A stretch of 64,000 nt of DNA from MPNP01 sp963668325 (GTDB lineage Bacteria > Pseudomonadota > Alphaproteobacteria > Rhodobacterales > Rhodobacteraceae), in the NCBI GenBank assembly GCA_963668325.1, contig OY764222.1, positions 2,356,001-2,420,000 on the forward strand. Direction: 5' to 3'. Positions within the stretch are counted from its first letter, which is position 1. Every line of letters begins with the position of its first letter. The position numbers were made by a program, and so were the translations under genes. Positions 20,490-30,124 of the stretch are shown in pieces. The notes beneath the pieces are model-generated. The model was not told the DNA's origin. It saw nothing but the letters and a program-made list of their open reading frames with translations, and made no database searches.

Positions 20490-20741
20490 TTAAAGTGAAT
20501 TTTCAAGCAAATCTGAATCTTCCTCAATAATTATGCTCTCAGAGGGCATAATTGTTGAGATGGCATGCTTGTAAACCAATTGGACCTGATGATCCCTTTT
20601 CAATAAAAGACTGTATCTATCAAACCAAGTGACTGTGCCTGATAGCTTTACACCATTCACTAGGAAAATAGTAACTCCTACCTTCTCTTTCCGAACAGTG
20701 TTAATAAAAGAATCTTGAAGCCGGTTTTGTTGGTTTGCCAT
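20490..20741 (-). CDS. hfq: RNA chaperone Hfq
   Basis: Hexameric RNA chaperone that pairs small RNAs with mRNAs. The 83 residues contain the start QNRLQDSFINTVRKEK, the Sm1 motif with VTIFLVNGVKLSGTV and FDRYSLLL, and the Sm2 motif YKHAISTIMP; the acidic tail is short. ATG 20741 is chosen over the adjoining TTG. In many alphaproteobacteria hfq follows ntrX-trkA and precedes hflX; here it follows trkH and no hflX is seen downstream. The 290 bases to proX contain only a weak CTTGCC/GGCAAG hairpin near 20440-20460. Confidence 0.95.
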   Translation of the reverse strand: MANQQNRLQDSFINTVRKEKVGVTIFLVNGVKLSGTVTWFDRYSLLLKRDHQVQLVYKHAISTIMPSESIIIEEDSDLLENSL

Positions 20742-20878
20742 CAAACCAATTTCCTTATATTATTTTTCATTAACTGACCCATATGCCTGTTTAAAACAAA
20801 AATAAAATATTAGCAAGGTAATTTTTGTTCGGATGGCAAGTATACACCTAGCAGGATTGTAAAAAAAGATGGCCCTTT

Positions 20879-22390
20879 CTACCTTTTCCAGGCTTCCCGA
20901 CCAAGAAAATACATAATCAATACTATTTCCAATCTTCCAACGATCATCCCCAAGGAAATCATTATCTTGGAGAAATAATCCAGATCTGCAAAACTGAAAC
21001 TTGTTGCCAAAGTAGTTTCAACCAATGGACCTGTAGTTGTAATAGCTGCCAAGGATACTGTCAGAGCAGTTTCAAAATCCAAGCCAACAAAGACAAGGCA
21101 CAGAAGAAGCACAACAACTGATACAAAAAACATCGTAAAGATAAGCCAGGCTTCATCCCAACCGGATTCTATATTTTTCAAATTCCAGTTTTTCTTCTGC
21201 AGAACTCCTGAAGGATATAATAGGTGAAAGATTTCCCGAGCTACATTCTCAAAAAGGATTTTTAGCCGTAGAAGTTTTACTCCACCGGAATTTGTTGCCA
21301 CACCACCACCAATAATAACCAGTGTCAGCAAGACAAGATGAGGAAATCCAGATACACGAGGAGCTGATGAAGCAAACCAGTAGGTACTTTCAAAACCAGT
21401 GGTGGTAAGAAAGGATATCGTAGTGAAGATTACCCCCCAACAATTTTCTAGAATAAGCAATACGCTGTCCTCGTTATATCCTTGAACAAGCAACTGCCAA
21501 TCGTACAACAAGGCTCCCACCAGTACCAAGACAACAATCTTGAACGCCAATCGAATTTCAGAGTCATTATAGAAATCCTTTTTGACTGGCTTGTACCATT
21601 TGTAAAAAATCAACAACCTGGTTATTCCAAACAGGAGAAACAATACCACAATCATTTCACCCCAAATTCCTACGGCAGAATCAAAGAAGGCTGTGTCCCC
21701 TACGATCCCACTTGTTGATAAAGTTGACATGGCAAAAATCAAGGAATTCAGCCCTGAACCACCTAATGCAAACAAAGCAATCCAAAGAATTAGGGTTAAT
21801 CCAAAATAATAAGGGAGAAGTAGTGAAAATTTCCTGTATAGGGGCTGTTTTTCGAAACTAAGGTCCCCACTCTCAGTTTGGTCAACACTGCTTACTCCAG
21901 CATATTGCGACCGATAAAATAAGTGAAACCCAAAATGTTGAATTATTGTTGCTGCAGTTACCCACATTACTAGTCCTCCCATCCAGCCAACTGATGCTCG
22001 CCAAAGGTGTATTGAGGCTGGAACTTGAGCAGCATCTTGGATGAGAGTTGCACCGGTAGTGGTAAAACTGGAAATGGCCTCGAAATACGAATCCAAAACA
22101 GAGAAACTGTCAATCAAAGTATATAGAGGTACTGCAAACAAGATGGGTAATATTAAGAATATGCTGGTTAATTCAAGCATATCCCGCTTCAAGGACGGTT
22201 TCGATCCCCGGTTTTGTGTTGCAATACCCAGGAATGCACCGATTAGTGCAATTAGTAGGCCCTGATAGAAAAATATCTGTGAAGTTTCATGATCATCATT
22301 AAGAAGTGCCAAAAAGGCTGGGGCAAACATGGCAACCCCAGAAACAACAATGGAAAGTGAAATGAAGCTTATTTTAGTGTTAATAAGCAT
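20879..22390 (-). CDS. trkH: Trk-type potassium uptake membrane subunit
   Basis: Potassium-translocating membrane protein working with TrkA. The 503 residues are hydrophobic with four pore-loop repeats; the filter-like segments include SSFTTTGATL, STLSTSGIVGD, SFLTTTGFES and AAITTTGPLV. The fourth, and probably the second, depart slightly from the simple TTG pattern, as is usual. The start overlaps the trkA stop by 11 bases, so the two are translated together. The hfq gene lies 134 bases downstream. Confidence 0.93.
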   Translation of the reverse strand: MLINTKISFISLSIVVSGVAMFAPAFLALLNDDHETSQIFFYQGLLIALIGAFLGIATQNRGSKPSLKRDMLELTSIFLILPILFAVPLYTLIDSFSVLDSYFEAISSFTTTGATLIQDAAQVPASIHLWRASVGWMGGLVMWVTAATIIQHFGFHLFYRSQYAGVSSVDQTESGDLSFEKQPLYRKFSLLLPYYFGLTLILWIALFALGGSGLNSLIFAMSTLSTSGIVGDTAFFDSAVGIWGEMIVVLFLLFGITRLLIFYKWYKPVKKDFYNDSEIRLAFKIVVLVLVGALLYDWQLLVQGYNEDSVLLILENCWGVIFTTISFLTTTGFESTYWFASSAPRVSGFPHLVLLTLVIIGGGVATNSGGVKLLRLKILFENVAREIFHLLYPSGVLQKKNWNLKNIESGWDEAWLIFTMFFVSVVVLLLCLVFVGLDFETALTVSLAAITTTGPLVETTLATSFSFADLDYFSKIMISLGMIVGRLEIVLIMYFLGREAWKR

Positions 22391-23738
22391 CGATACTAAA
22401 GTATTTTGTTACTTTCCTTACATCCTTTGAAAGCATGAATAGGGCTATCTGGTCACCAACCTGTAACTTGGTTTGGGGATCAAAGACGATAGGCTGATTG
22501 CCCCTCAAAATTGCTCCAAATTTAACTGGAATCTTTATTTCACTTAGTTGTTTACTCTCTAATTCATGATTCCTATCGATCAGAACCTCACTTACCTCTC
22601 CTTCATCTTCCCCTATCATTTGTACCTGCTTGAAGCTAGATGGCTTGACATTCAGGATAATGGATGAAACAGTTGTAGCCTGGGGATTCAAAACAATATC
22701 TATGCCAAGGGATTCTCCTAATCTGGATAAACCATAATCTTTTATAAGACCGATGGTCGAAATATTGGGGTTAAGCAATTTAGCTTTGTAAAGTAAAAGT
22801 AAATTCGTTTTATCATCTTCAGTAAATGAAATGATTGTATTGGCTGATTGAATACCTGCCTCCTCCAGGATATCTTCCTCCATTCCATCGCCATGAAGTA
22901 CGATGGCCTTGGTTATTTCACCAGCAATTCTTTCCGACCGCTCTTTATCTCTTTCAATTATTTTCAAGGAGTAATTTTTAAAATTCTTTTCGACCCTTCT
23001 GGCAAAATCCAAACCGATCTTTCCACCCCCAATTACGATGACCCGGTGGAAAGGTGATTGTTCAACTCCAAATATTTCCAATGTTCTTTCTAGGTCGGTG
23101 TTTGCTGTTATAAGGTAAACTTTGTCTCCTTCATGCAAATGATCATCTGGATTGGCCAAATGAAGGATATTATCCCGTCGATACCCCACAACAAAAGTTC
23201 TCAGCCCTTCAAAGGTTTCAGACAGTTGCCGAAGGGGTGTATTAAGGACATTGCTTTTATCACTCAGGTTCAATCCTATAATTTGTGCCTTACCGGAAAA
23301 CAGATTTTGGTGAAAAAATAATTGCTTGGATCTAAGCAGTCTTTGAGCTGCGTCCGCGACGGCCCCCTCGGGATTAATAACGACATCTATAAAACCGTCA
23401 TTATCTTCACTGACAAATTCGTGATAGTCAACGTTTCTAATCCGGGCAATGGTTTGAATTTCAGGATTCAGTTTTCGTGCAAAGAAGGTACTGAGAACAT
23501 TTGTTTCATCGGAGGGGGTGGCTGCAACAATTAGATTGGTATTTTTAATCCCGGCACGAATCAGGTCTTCACCTCTCGTTCCTTCACCAACTACCCCAAT
23601 TATGTTTAATTTGTCTGTAATGAACCCAACATGATCAGAATTACTGTCAAGAACAGTAATTTCACAATCCATCTCGCGAACCAGATAACGACAAATCTGG
23701 CTCCCTACCTGTCCTGCTCCGACTATTAGAATTTTCAT
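22380..23738 (-). CDS. trkA: Trk potassium transporter NAD-binding regulator TrkA
   Basis: Peripheral gating subunit of TrkH. It contains two RCK modules, each with a Rossmann motif: GAGQVGSQIC (7-16) and GGGKIGLDFA (in the second half), and each followed by a TrkA-C domain. 452 residues is the normal double-module length. It is 63 bases after ntrX and overlaps trkH by 11 bases. Confidence 0.96.
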   Translation of the reverse strand: MKILIVGAGQVGSQICRYLVREMDCEITVLDSNSDHVGFITDKLNIIGVVGEGTRGEDLIRAGIKNTNLIVAATPSDETNVLSTFFARKLNPEIQTIARIRNVDYHEFVSEDNDGFIDVVINPEGAVADAAQRLLRSKQLFFHQNLFSGKAQIIGLNLSDKSNVLNTPLRQLSETFEGLRTFVVGYRRDNILHLANPDDHLHEGDKVYLITANTDLERTLEIFGVEQSPFHRVIVIGGGKIGLDFARRVEKNFKNYSLKIIERDKERSERIAGEITKAIVLHGDGMEEDILEEAGIQSANTIISFTEDDKTNLLLLYKAKLLNPNISTIGLIKDYGLSRLGESLGIDIVLNPQATTVSSIILNVKPSSFKQVQMIGEDEGEVSEVLIDRNHELESKQLSEIKIPVKFGAILRGNQPIVFDPQTKLQVGDQIALFMLSKDVRKVTKYFSIDAY

Positions 23739-23801
23739 ATTAGTTCTGCCTTAGGAGTGGCGTAGAAACCAATTTACAGTCTTTCCTGCAAAATTCCACT
23801 G

Positions 23802-25202
23802 CTACTTACCTTCTTCAAACCCAGCCACCCTACTACCTGAAATGGTTTTTGTTACGATTCCAAGCGATTTAAGTTTTCGGTGTAATGCTGCCCTTTCCAT
23901 TCCAATGAATTGAGCAGCCCTGGATATGTTACCACCAAACTGATTGATTTGGGCTGAAATATATTCCCTTTCAAATTTAATCCTGGCCTCACGCAAGGGC
24001 AGTTCCAGAAATTTTCCAGAAACAACTGAAACAGAATCCAATTCTATTTCAGACGAAGATGAAATAACTTCATCAACTGTAATAGGGTCTCTGGAATTAC
24101 CAGTAATTAAAATCCGCTCGATAATGTTTTTCAATTGGCGAATATTTCCTGGCCATTCCGAAGAAACAAGAAATGATTCTGCTTCCTTGGATAATTCTCT
24201 CAAAGGCCACCCTTGTGTCTTATGAAAAAGATAGAGAAAGCTTGCTGATAATTCCGGTATATCTGACCTGATTGCCTCCAACGGAGGAATTTCTACTTGA
24301 TAGGTCGCCAACCTTTCGTGCAGGGATGGTAATAAATTTCCATTAGCAATTTCCTGCTCCATATCCTTGCTTGTTGAGGATAAAAACCTGACATCAACCT
24401 TTAGATTTTCCGTCCCCCCTACTCGCACAAGTTGGTTTTTTACAATTACACTGATAAGTTTCTGTTGGAGGTCAACTGGTAAGGCACAAATCTCCTTCAG
24501 TAACAAAGTGCCTCCATGAGCCAATTCAATCAACCCCGATCCCTGGTGCCCAGTATCTGAATGGCTGCCGAAAAGTACAGCTTCTATTTTGTCTGGATCA
24601 AGTGAAGGAATATTGGCTGTGAGAAATGGTCCCGTTGATTGCTGGGATTGTGCGTGAATGTATCTTGCCGCAGTTTCCTTGCCACTTCCAGGAGGCCCGA
24701 TAAGAAGGACTCTTGCATTCATTTTTGCCTTTTGCTCAAGAGTATTTTTGTATTTCTTAAAAACGTCTGAAGAACCAATCAGAAGCGAGTGCTTGGTTTG
24801 AGAAACACGAAGCACTTTCACCTGCCTTCGAAGAAAAACCAACTCCATGGCATTCCTGACCACCGACAGTAACCGATCAACTCGAATGGGTTTTTCAATA
24901 TAATCAAATGCCCCTAGCCTCATTGCTTTAACAGCAATTTCTATATTGCCATGGGCTGACATGATAATTATGGGAGTTGCAGCATCTCCCTTGCGAATGG
25001 TTTGAAGAACCTGCAACCCATCCATATGAGGGTCCTGCAAGCGAATATCCAATAAGACCATGCATGGTCTGTAACGCTGAAATTCCTCCAGGCATTCCGA
25101 GCCGGAACTTGCCAGCCTAGTTGTATAACCTTTATCCCTTAAAATTTCGGCAACAAGGTTCCGGATTCTGGAATTATCATCAACAATTAAGATATCATCC
25201 AT
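23802..25202 (-). CDS. ntrX: NtrX-type response regulator with degenerate AAA+ domain
   Basis: Partner of the NtrY kinase, in nitrogen, redox or envelope control in alphaproteobacteria. Receiver domain at 1-120 with phospho-acceptor Asp52 (LLDIRL). AAA+ domain from about 150, Walker A GPPGSGKE (169-176). C-terminal Fis-type helix-turn-helix with NISRAAQFIGMERAALHRKL. Two key elements are changed. The sigma54-contacting GAFTGA loop is missing: after LFGS comes HSDTGHQGSG. The Walker B aspartate is Lys236 (GGTLLLKEI). It is therefore probably not a sigma54 activator or an active ATPase. 466 residues; 33 bases after ntrY. Confidence 0.9.
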   Translation of the reverse strand: MDDILIVDDNSRIRNLVAEILRDKGYTTRLASSGSECLEEFQRYRPCMVLLDIRLQDPHMDGLQVLQTIRKGDAATPIIIMSAHGNIEIAVKAMRLGAFDYIEKPIRVDRLLSVVRNAMELVFLRRQVKVLRVSQTKHSLLIGSSDVFKKYKNTLEQKAKMNARVLLIGPPGSGKETAARYIHAQSQQSTGPFLTANIPSLDPDKIEAVLFGSHSDTGHQGSGLIELAHGGTLLLKEICALPVDLQQKLISVIVKNQLVRVGGTENLKVDVRFLSSTSKDMEQEIANGNLLPSLHERLATYQVEIPPLEAIRSDIPELSASFLYLFHKTQGWPLRELSKEAESFLVSSEWPGNIRQLKNIIERILITGNSRDPITVDEVISSSSEIELDSVSVVSGKFLELPLREARIKFEREYISAQINQFGGNISRAAQFIGMERAALHRKLKSLGIVTKTISGSRVAGFEEGK

Positions 25203-25235
25203 AAACTACTCTTACTAACCTCACTTTGATTGGTA

Positions 25236-27578
25236 TTATTGTACCATTTTTGGAAGCCGAATTTGAACCATCGCTCCCTGGTGATTGTCGTTATCAAACT
25301 CAGGGGAAGTGCCTAATTTCAAATCCCCGCCGTGCCCTTCTATTATTCTCTCGGCATAAGCCAGGCCCAAACCCGTTCCTCCTTCTCTAAATGTAATAAA
25401 TGGTTTTTTGAACTCACTAAAATCCAAATTCGGTGGAAATCCAGCACCGTTGTCCAATATACATACCAGAATCCAAATATCATCATCATCCAGCTTTATC
25501 TTTATTCGTGGATCAAATTCATTGTCTGGATATTTCTCCATATGGGCTTCAATACCCTCACGTGAATTCTTCAATAAATTTATCAACATCTGATAGAAAA
25601 GTTCCCTATCCAGATTTATCGTTGGATTTTTCAGTGTTGATTCTACACTTATCTCTACTTCCTCTCCCCGGTTTCGTTCAAATTCACAAGCTGCCTTACA
25701 AACGGTAACAATGTCCTCCGGGGTAAGAATGGGATCTGGTAGTTTGGCAAAATGTGAAAATTCATCTGATATTCTGATCAATCCATTCATGCATTCGTGA
25801 ATAGTAACCGTATATTTTCCTAACTGCTCCCTTTTTAATTCATCTAGTTCATTACCAATTTTATACTCCAATTGTGTCAAGGCAAGGCTGATCGGGGTCA
25901 TGGCATTTTTTATTTCGTGGGCAATCTGTTGTGCAACACTTGACCATGCCGCCTTGCTCTCAGCAGTCACTAGTTCCGTAACATCATCAAATGCTATGAC
26001 ATAACCTTCGAGATTATCATTTGGATCTGTTCTTTTGGCAATGCGAATAAATAAATGTTCAATTCCAGCTTCGGTATTTATCTGGATATTGTCTTGGGCA
26101 AGTGTCTTATCCGAATTCGACAACTCCGTGAGAAGTTCGGCAAAATCAGGTACTACTTCCTGTAACTTTACTGCTACAAATGAATTCATATCACTAGCAT
26201 TGAAGAGCCTATAATCCATTCCCAAATGTTGTCCTGCAGCCTTGTTCATAAATACTATGGTTTCATCATCACTCAACCCGATTACACCGGCAGAAACATT
26301 TGACAAGACCCCGCGAAACTCTTTTTCCCTGCTCTCAGCCTTATTTCTGATTGCAATTTCTTCACTGATACTGTTGTCAAGTTTCCTCACCATGTCTTGA
26401 AAGACCCGCCCAAATTTAGCGATCTCGTCTTTTCCCTTCACTTCAATTTTTTCCTTTAGATGCCCCTCCCCAATCTTTTGTGCCACTTGAGCCAAATCCT
26501 TGACCGGTCGACTCATTCTCTCAGCTAACAAGAAACCAAATTGAATCATGGCGATTACAAGCACAACTGCACAAACCAGAAATACAACCGAATATTGGAA
26601 TATTGTTGATCCCAATTCCTGGACCAGGTCCTTGGATTTTTCCGGCTGAATGGTTAAAGACTTGCGAAGTTGAAGGATGGGTGAACTTACATCTGTCGTT
26701 GTGTAGAGATATTGATCTACCTTTTGGTTCAACCTGATCAAGGCATACAGTAAATTAGAATTAGGTCTCTCAAATACTACCCCATATTTTGAATTATCAT
26801 TTTCAAGATATCGGATTTTGAGATACGAAAAATCCTTGTGCTGTTTAAGTTCCGGTCCGCAATTTACAAACTCACCAATTGGAGTATCATCGGAGGATAT
26901 TGTCTGTATTAGATCTTTTGGCGGGTTATCAAAATCGAATAGATAGCTTCGAACTCCCCTCACAATAACCTGACAATTGCTATCAATAATGAATGAAAAT
27001 CCTACCACCCCAAGTTTTTCAGTTTGAAAATTTTGCATAACCTGCCTTGTTCCACCTAAATCGAGGCCTGGTGAGGTCATGAATTCATTTTCCAGAAAGC
27101 TGGAAAGTTGCACTGAGTAATTCTCCAGTTCTTCAGCTTTTTCGTCTACATATGAGTTGGAAGCATGTAAGGCTCGGTTGAGCTCATCGGTTAGCTCTTG
27201 ATACACACGGTCACCAACGCCGACATTTAGACCCAAACTGGCGACAATGGCGACCAGAACGGTTGGAATCACTGCTACAAAGGTAAATACCTTGACGAGG
27301 GTAAGATTCAGTGGATTTTCAACCTCTGGATCTCTTTGGTAGCCAAAATACTGAACAATTTTGTAGCAGAGTACCGAGACAACAGCAATTACATAGACAA
27401 AAACCACTAACACGGTTATTGCCAATCTTGTGGATATCCCTTGCTCAATATCTTCCCAAACTATTACTGTGGCCCCTATGATAACAGGAAATAGAGCCAA
27501 TAGAATATAGGAAAACCATTTGCTGGCTAAAGCAAAGAGGATTTCAAAACCAGATTTTACTCTTGCAAGATTTAGCAA
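25236..27578 (-). CDS. ntrY: NtrY-type membrane sensor histidine kinase
   Basis: Inner-membrane kinase for NtrX, 780 residues. Membrane helices at about 18-120, a periplasmic sensor part of about 200 residues, another helix near 335-355 (YSVVFLVCAVVLVIAMIQFG), a HAMP linker (SRPVKDLAQVAQKIGEG), a PAS-like part (LSNVSAGVIGLSDDETIVFM), the phospho-acceptor His in QQIAHEIKNAMTPISL, and an ATPase domain with NLLKNSREGIE, DNGAGFP and GGTGLGLAYAERIIEGHGG. It starts with TTG, preceded by GGTGA. It is the first gene of the ntrYX-trkAH-hfq row. No ntrB or ntrC is upstream, unlike many relatives. Confidence 0.93.
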   Translation of the reverse strand: MLNLARVKSGFEILFALASKWFSYILLALFPVIIGATVIVWEDIEQGISTRLAITVLVVFVYVIAVVSVLCYKIVQYFGYQRDPEVENPLNLTLVKVFTFVAVIPTVLVAIVASLGLNVGVGDRVYQELTDELNRALHASNSYVDEKAEELENYSVQLSSFLENEFMTSPGLDLGGTRQVMQNFQTEKLGVVGFSFIIDSNCQVIVRGVRSYLFDFDNPPKDLIQTISSDDTPIGEFVNCGPELKQHKDFSYLKIRYLENDNSKYGVVFERPNSNLLYALIRLNQKVDQYLYTTTDVSSPILQLRKSLTIQPEKSKDLVQELGSTIFQYSVVFLVCAVVLVIAMIQFGFLLAERMSRPVKDLAQVAQKIGEGHLKEKIEVKGKDEIAKFGRVFQDMVRKLDNSISEEIAIRNKAESREKEFRGVLSNVSAGVIGLSDDETIVFMNKAAGQHLGMDYRLFNASDMNSFVAVKLQEVVPDFAELLTELSNSDKTLAQDNIQINTEAGIEHLFIRIAKRTDPNDNLEGYVIAFDDVTELVTAESKAAWSSVAQQIAHEIKNAMTPISLALTQLEYKIGNELDELKREQLGKYTVTIHECMNGLIRISDEFSHFAKLPDPILTPEDIVTVCKAACEFERNRGEEVEISVESTLKNPTINLDRELFYQMLINLLKNSREGIEAHMEKYPDNEFDPRIKIKLDDDDIWILVCILDNGAGFPPNLDFSEFKKPFITFREGGTGLGLAYAERIIEGHGGDLKLGTSPEFDNDNHQGAMVQIRLPKMVQ

Positions 27579-28072
27579 GTTACTTCACCAAATAAATTCA
27601 GAGGAAATGAGATTCTTATCAACAAATTACCGATAATCCCGATTTGGTTTAGGATTTGAATAAACACCTTAAACGACTGAAGTTAACTTTCGTGTAGCAA
27701 AACAGAACTATTATTATTTTTACCTTCAATATACTTACTAATAGGACATCTTATCCAAGACAGTGGTTTTTATTAACCTAAATCCTAATAAATGAAAACA
27801 AACTCATTTTGTAGCAAGTTTCCTCCCCTACACTCACTAGGCCACCCGTCAAAATATTCAATTTCTTTCTTAGTGCTTGTTCTATAATTCAGTTTCAGCA
27901 AATGATATTACAACATAGTTAAGTTCTTCGATAATTCTGATAAGTATAGATACTACTCTTATCCATCCAATAAAATAATATTGTTTTGATCTGAGCCCTA
28001 ATCTGAGATTTGATTTCTTTTAATATAAACTAAGTACATGAAACCCTGCACAAGAATATTTAACGCTGAACT
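27579..28072. other. 494-base divergent intergenic region
   Basis: Between ntrY (minus) and ispDF (plus). It is AT-rich, with no coding character on either strand and no RNA gene that I can recognise. In many alphaproteobacteria dusB and ntrBC lie here; nothing like them, even decayed, is visible. It must carry promoters in both directions. Confidence 0.5.
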
Positions 28073-29224
28073 ATGAAGGTTGCTTCCATAATTGTCGCAG
28101 GTGGAACCGGCTCAAGAGCTGGGTTTTATCCACCCAAACAATATCAGAACATTGATACCGAAACAGTTTTGGAAAAAACGGTTAACAAATTTGTTTCCCA
28201 CCCCCTTGTGGCTTTATGTGTCGTGGTGATTTCGAAGGAGCACAAGGACTTATTCCAAGACAAGGTCAAACCAAAAATTTCTGGTGAATACCAGTTGGTC
28301 TATGGTGGAAATAGCCGAACGGAATCGGCTTTTTGTGGACTGAAACATCTCCAAAACAAAGGCATTACCCATGTCTTAATCCACGATGGAGCCCGCCCCT
28401 TTGTTTCAGAGAAAGCAATATCCGATATTATTTCCGCTCTGAAATCCCATGAGGGCATTGTTCCAGTACTTGCAATATCAGATGCTGTTTGGAAAATTAA
28501 TGATTTACATCTGGTTAATCCAGTCTCCCGGGACGAACTTTGTTTGGCGCAAACTCCACAAGGATTTACCTATGCGCGGATACTAAAAGCATATGAAAAG
28601 AGAAAGGCGAACACTGCAGATTGTGCCGAAATAGCCCTATCTGATAGGCTTAAGGTTGCTTTCATTGAAGGTGATAAGGAAAATTACAAGATAACAACTG
28701 CTGAGGATCTTGCTTATGCAAGAAGGATGGCGATGGCTAATACTATTGATGTTCGAGTAGGGCATGGTGTTGATATACATAAACTGGTGCCTGGAGATTC
28801 TATCCTGTTATGTGGAGTTAAAATCCCCTTCAACAGAAGACTGGAAGGCCATTCTGATGCCGATGTAGGATTACATGCCATAACTGATGCGATTTATGGT
28901 TCAATTGGTAAGGGGGACATAGGTACCTGGTTTCCACCTGAGGATCCGGCTTGGAAAGACGCAGATTCCATAATTTTCCTGCATCATGCCAATAACCTCC
29001 TGAAGGAAAAAAATTATGCCATTGCTTCGATTGATTGTACTTTTGTTTGTGAAGAGCCCAAGATCAAACCTTATGTCATGGAAATGCGTACCAGAGTTGC
29101 AGAACTTCTGGGAATCGATATTGACAGGGTCAGTATCAAGGCGACAACATCTGAGCTATTGGGATTTACCGGTAGGAAAGAAGGCATTCAAGCTTTTGCA
29201 ACTGTAACAATTGCGCGATGCTAA
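28073..29224 (+). CDS. ispDF: bifunctional IspD/IspF, MEP isoprenoid pathway
   Basis: Fused enzyme of the MEP pathway. Residues 1 to about 225 are the cytidylyltransferase (IspD): VAGGTGSRAG near the N-terminus, VLIHDGARPFVS, and QTPQGFTYARILKAY. Residues from about 228 are 2-C-methyl-D-erythritol 2,4-cyclodiphosphate synthase (IspF): RVGHGVDIHKL with the metal Asp and His, LEGHSDADVGLHAITDAIYG with the third ligand, and the C-terminal KATTSELLGFTGRKEGIQAFA. 383 residues fits the fusion, which is common in alphaproteobacteria. The stop overlaps the pgpA start by 7 bases. Confidence 0.96.
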   Translation: MKVASIIVAGGTGSRAGFYPPKQYQNIDTETVLEKTVNKFVSHPLVALCVVVISKEHKDLFQDKVKPKISGEYQLVYGGNSRTESAFCGLKHLQNKGITHVLIHDGARPFVSEKAISDIISALKSHEGIVPVLAISDAVWKINDLHLVNPVSRDELCLAQTPQGFTYARILKAYEKRKANTADCAEIALSDRLKVAFIEGDKENYKITTAEDLAYARRMAMANTIDVRVGHGVDIHKLVPGDSILLCGVKIPFNRRLEGHSDADVGLHAITDAIYGSIGKGDIGTWFPPEDPAWKDADSIIFLHHANNLLKEKNYAIASIDCTFVCEEPKIKPYVMEMRTRVAELLGIDIDRVSIKATTSELLGFTGRKEGIQAFATVTIARC

Positions 29225-29808
29225 GAGCTTTTTCCAAATCTTTTGTAACTCTCTTTGGTCTGGGCTACTTCCCTAAAGCCCCTGGGACAATTGCCTCCAT
29301 TGTTGGTATCATTCTTGGTGGTGTCATTCTGGCATTGGATAATGGTCTGATTTATTTGATTCTATTGTTACTGATTGTAGGGATTGTTGGAACCTTATGC
29401 CTCAATGCATCAATTAGTTCATTCAATTCAAAGGATCCTTCGGAGGTCGTCATTGATGAGTTGATCGGACAATGGGTTGCCCTCTGGCCCTTGGCCCTCT
29501 TTAAGTTTATACTGGAAAGTGGCTTCCTACTCCCTTATCCCGTGAAGTTTTATCTGAGTTTTGAACCAGTTCTTCAGCATTTGGGATTGGGAATTTCGGA
29601 TTTAATTCCGGTAGAGTGGTATTATTTTTTATCCCTCCTGGCACTTTTTATTTTGTTTCGTTTTTTTGATATTAAAAAACCACTGATTATCGGGCGCATA
29701 GATAAACAAAACACGCCGTTTAGCATAATGCTGGATGATATTTATGCAGGTTTATTTGCTGGAACCGTGTTTTTAACTTTAATTCTTCTAATTTATATCC
29801 TATCTTAA
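29218..29808 (+). CDS. pgpA: phosphatidylglycerophosphatase A
   Basis: Membrane phosphatase that makes phosphatidylglycerol from its phosphate. Family motifs: GLGYFPKAPGTIASIVG at 14-30, VVIDELIGQWVAL (acidic site), and RFFDIKKPLIIGRIDK followed by MLDDIYAGLFAG. It is 196 residues, longer than the usual 150-170, with an extra hydrophobic stretch between the two acidic motifs (about residues 92-135). Translationally coupled to ispDF by a 7-base overlap. CinA, often next to it, is absent. Confidence 0.88.
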   Translation: MLRAFSKSFVTLFGLGYFPKAPGTIASIVGIILGGVILALDNGLIYLILLLLIVGIVGTLCLNASISSFNSKDPSEVVIDELIGQWVALWPLALFKFILESGFLLPYPVKFYLSFEPVLQHLGLGISDLIPVEWYYFLSLLALFILFRFFDIKKPLIIGRIDKQNTPFSIMLDDIYAGLFAGTVFLTLILLIYILS

Positions 29809-30124
29809 TGTTCCGGGTTGGCAATTATGATTAATTCCAATTCAGATGTAGCATTCTATATCATGGATACGTTGGTTGAATACAGTCTCTGGAGTTACAT
29901 TGAGTTAAAACTCTGAACTTCAATCGGCCTTACTCGGAAAGGCTCATGGAAATACACTTATTCACCTCCAATTTGGTTAAGCCGTTTTGGGTGGTTGTTA
30001 GTTTATTATCCTACCTGGTTTGAAATATAAAAAACTAGAGCAAGCGACAACCAATATATTCAGTAAAAATGAAGTGTCTTTGGGGTAAAATACCCACTAT
30101 TAAATTGTTAGATTGGAGTTAGAA
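29809..30124. other. 316-base intergenic region upstream of amtB
   Basis: AT-rich stretch after pgpA with no coding character. No glnK is present here, although it commonly precedes amtB. It should contain the amtB promoter; I cannot identify an NtrC or sigma54 site with confidence. Confidence 0.4.
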
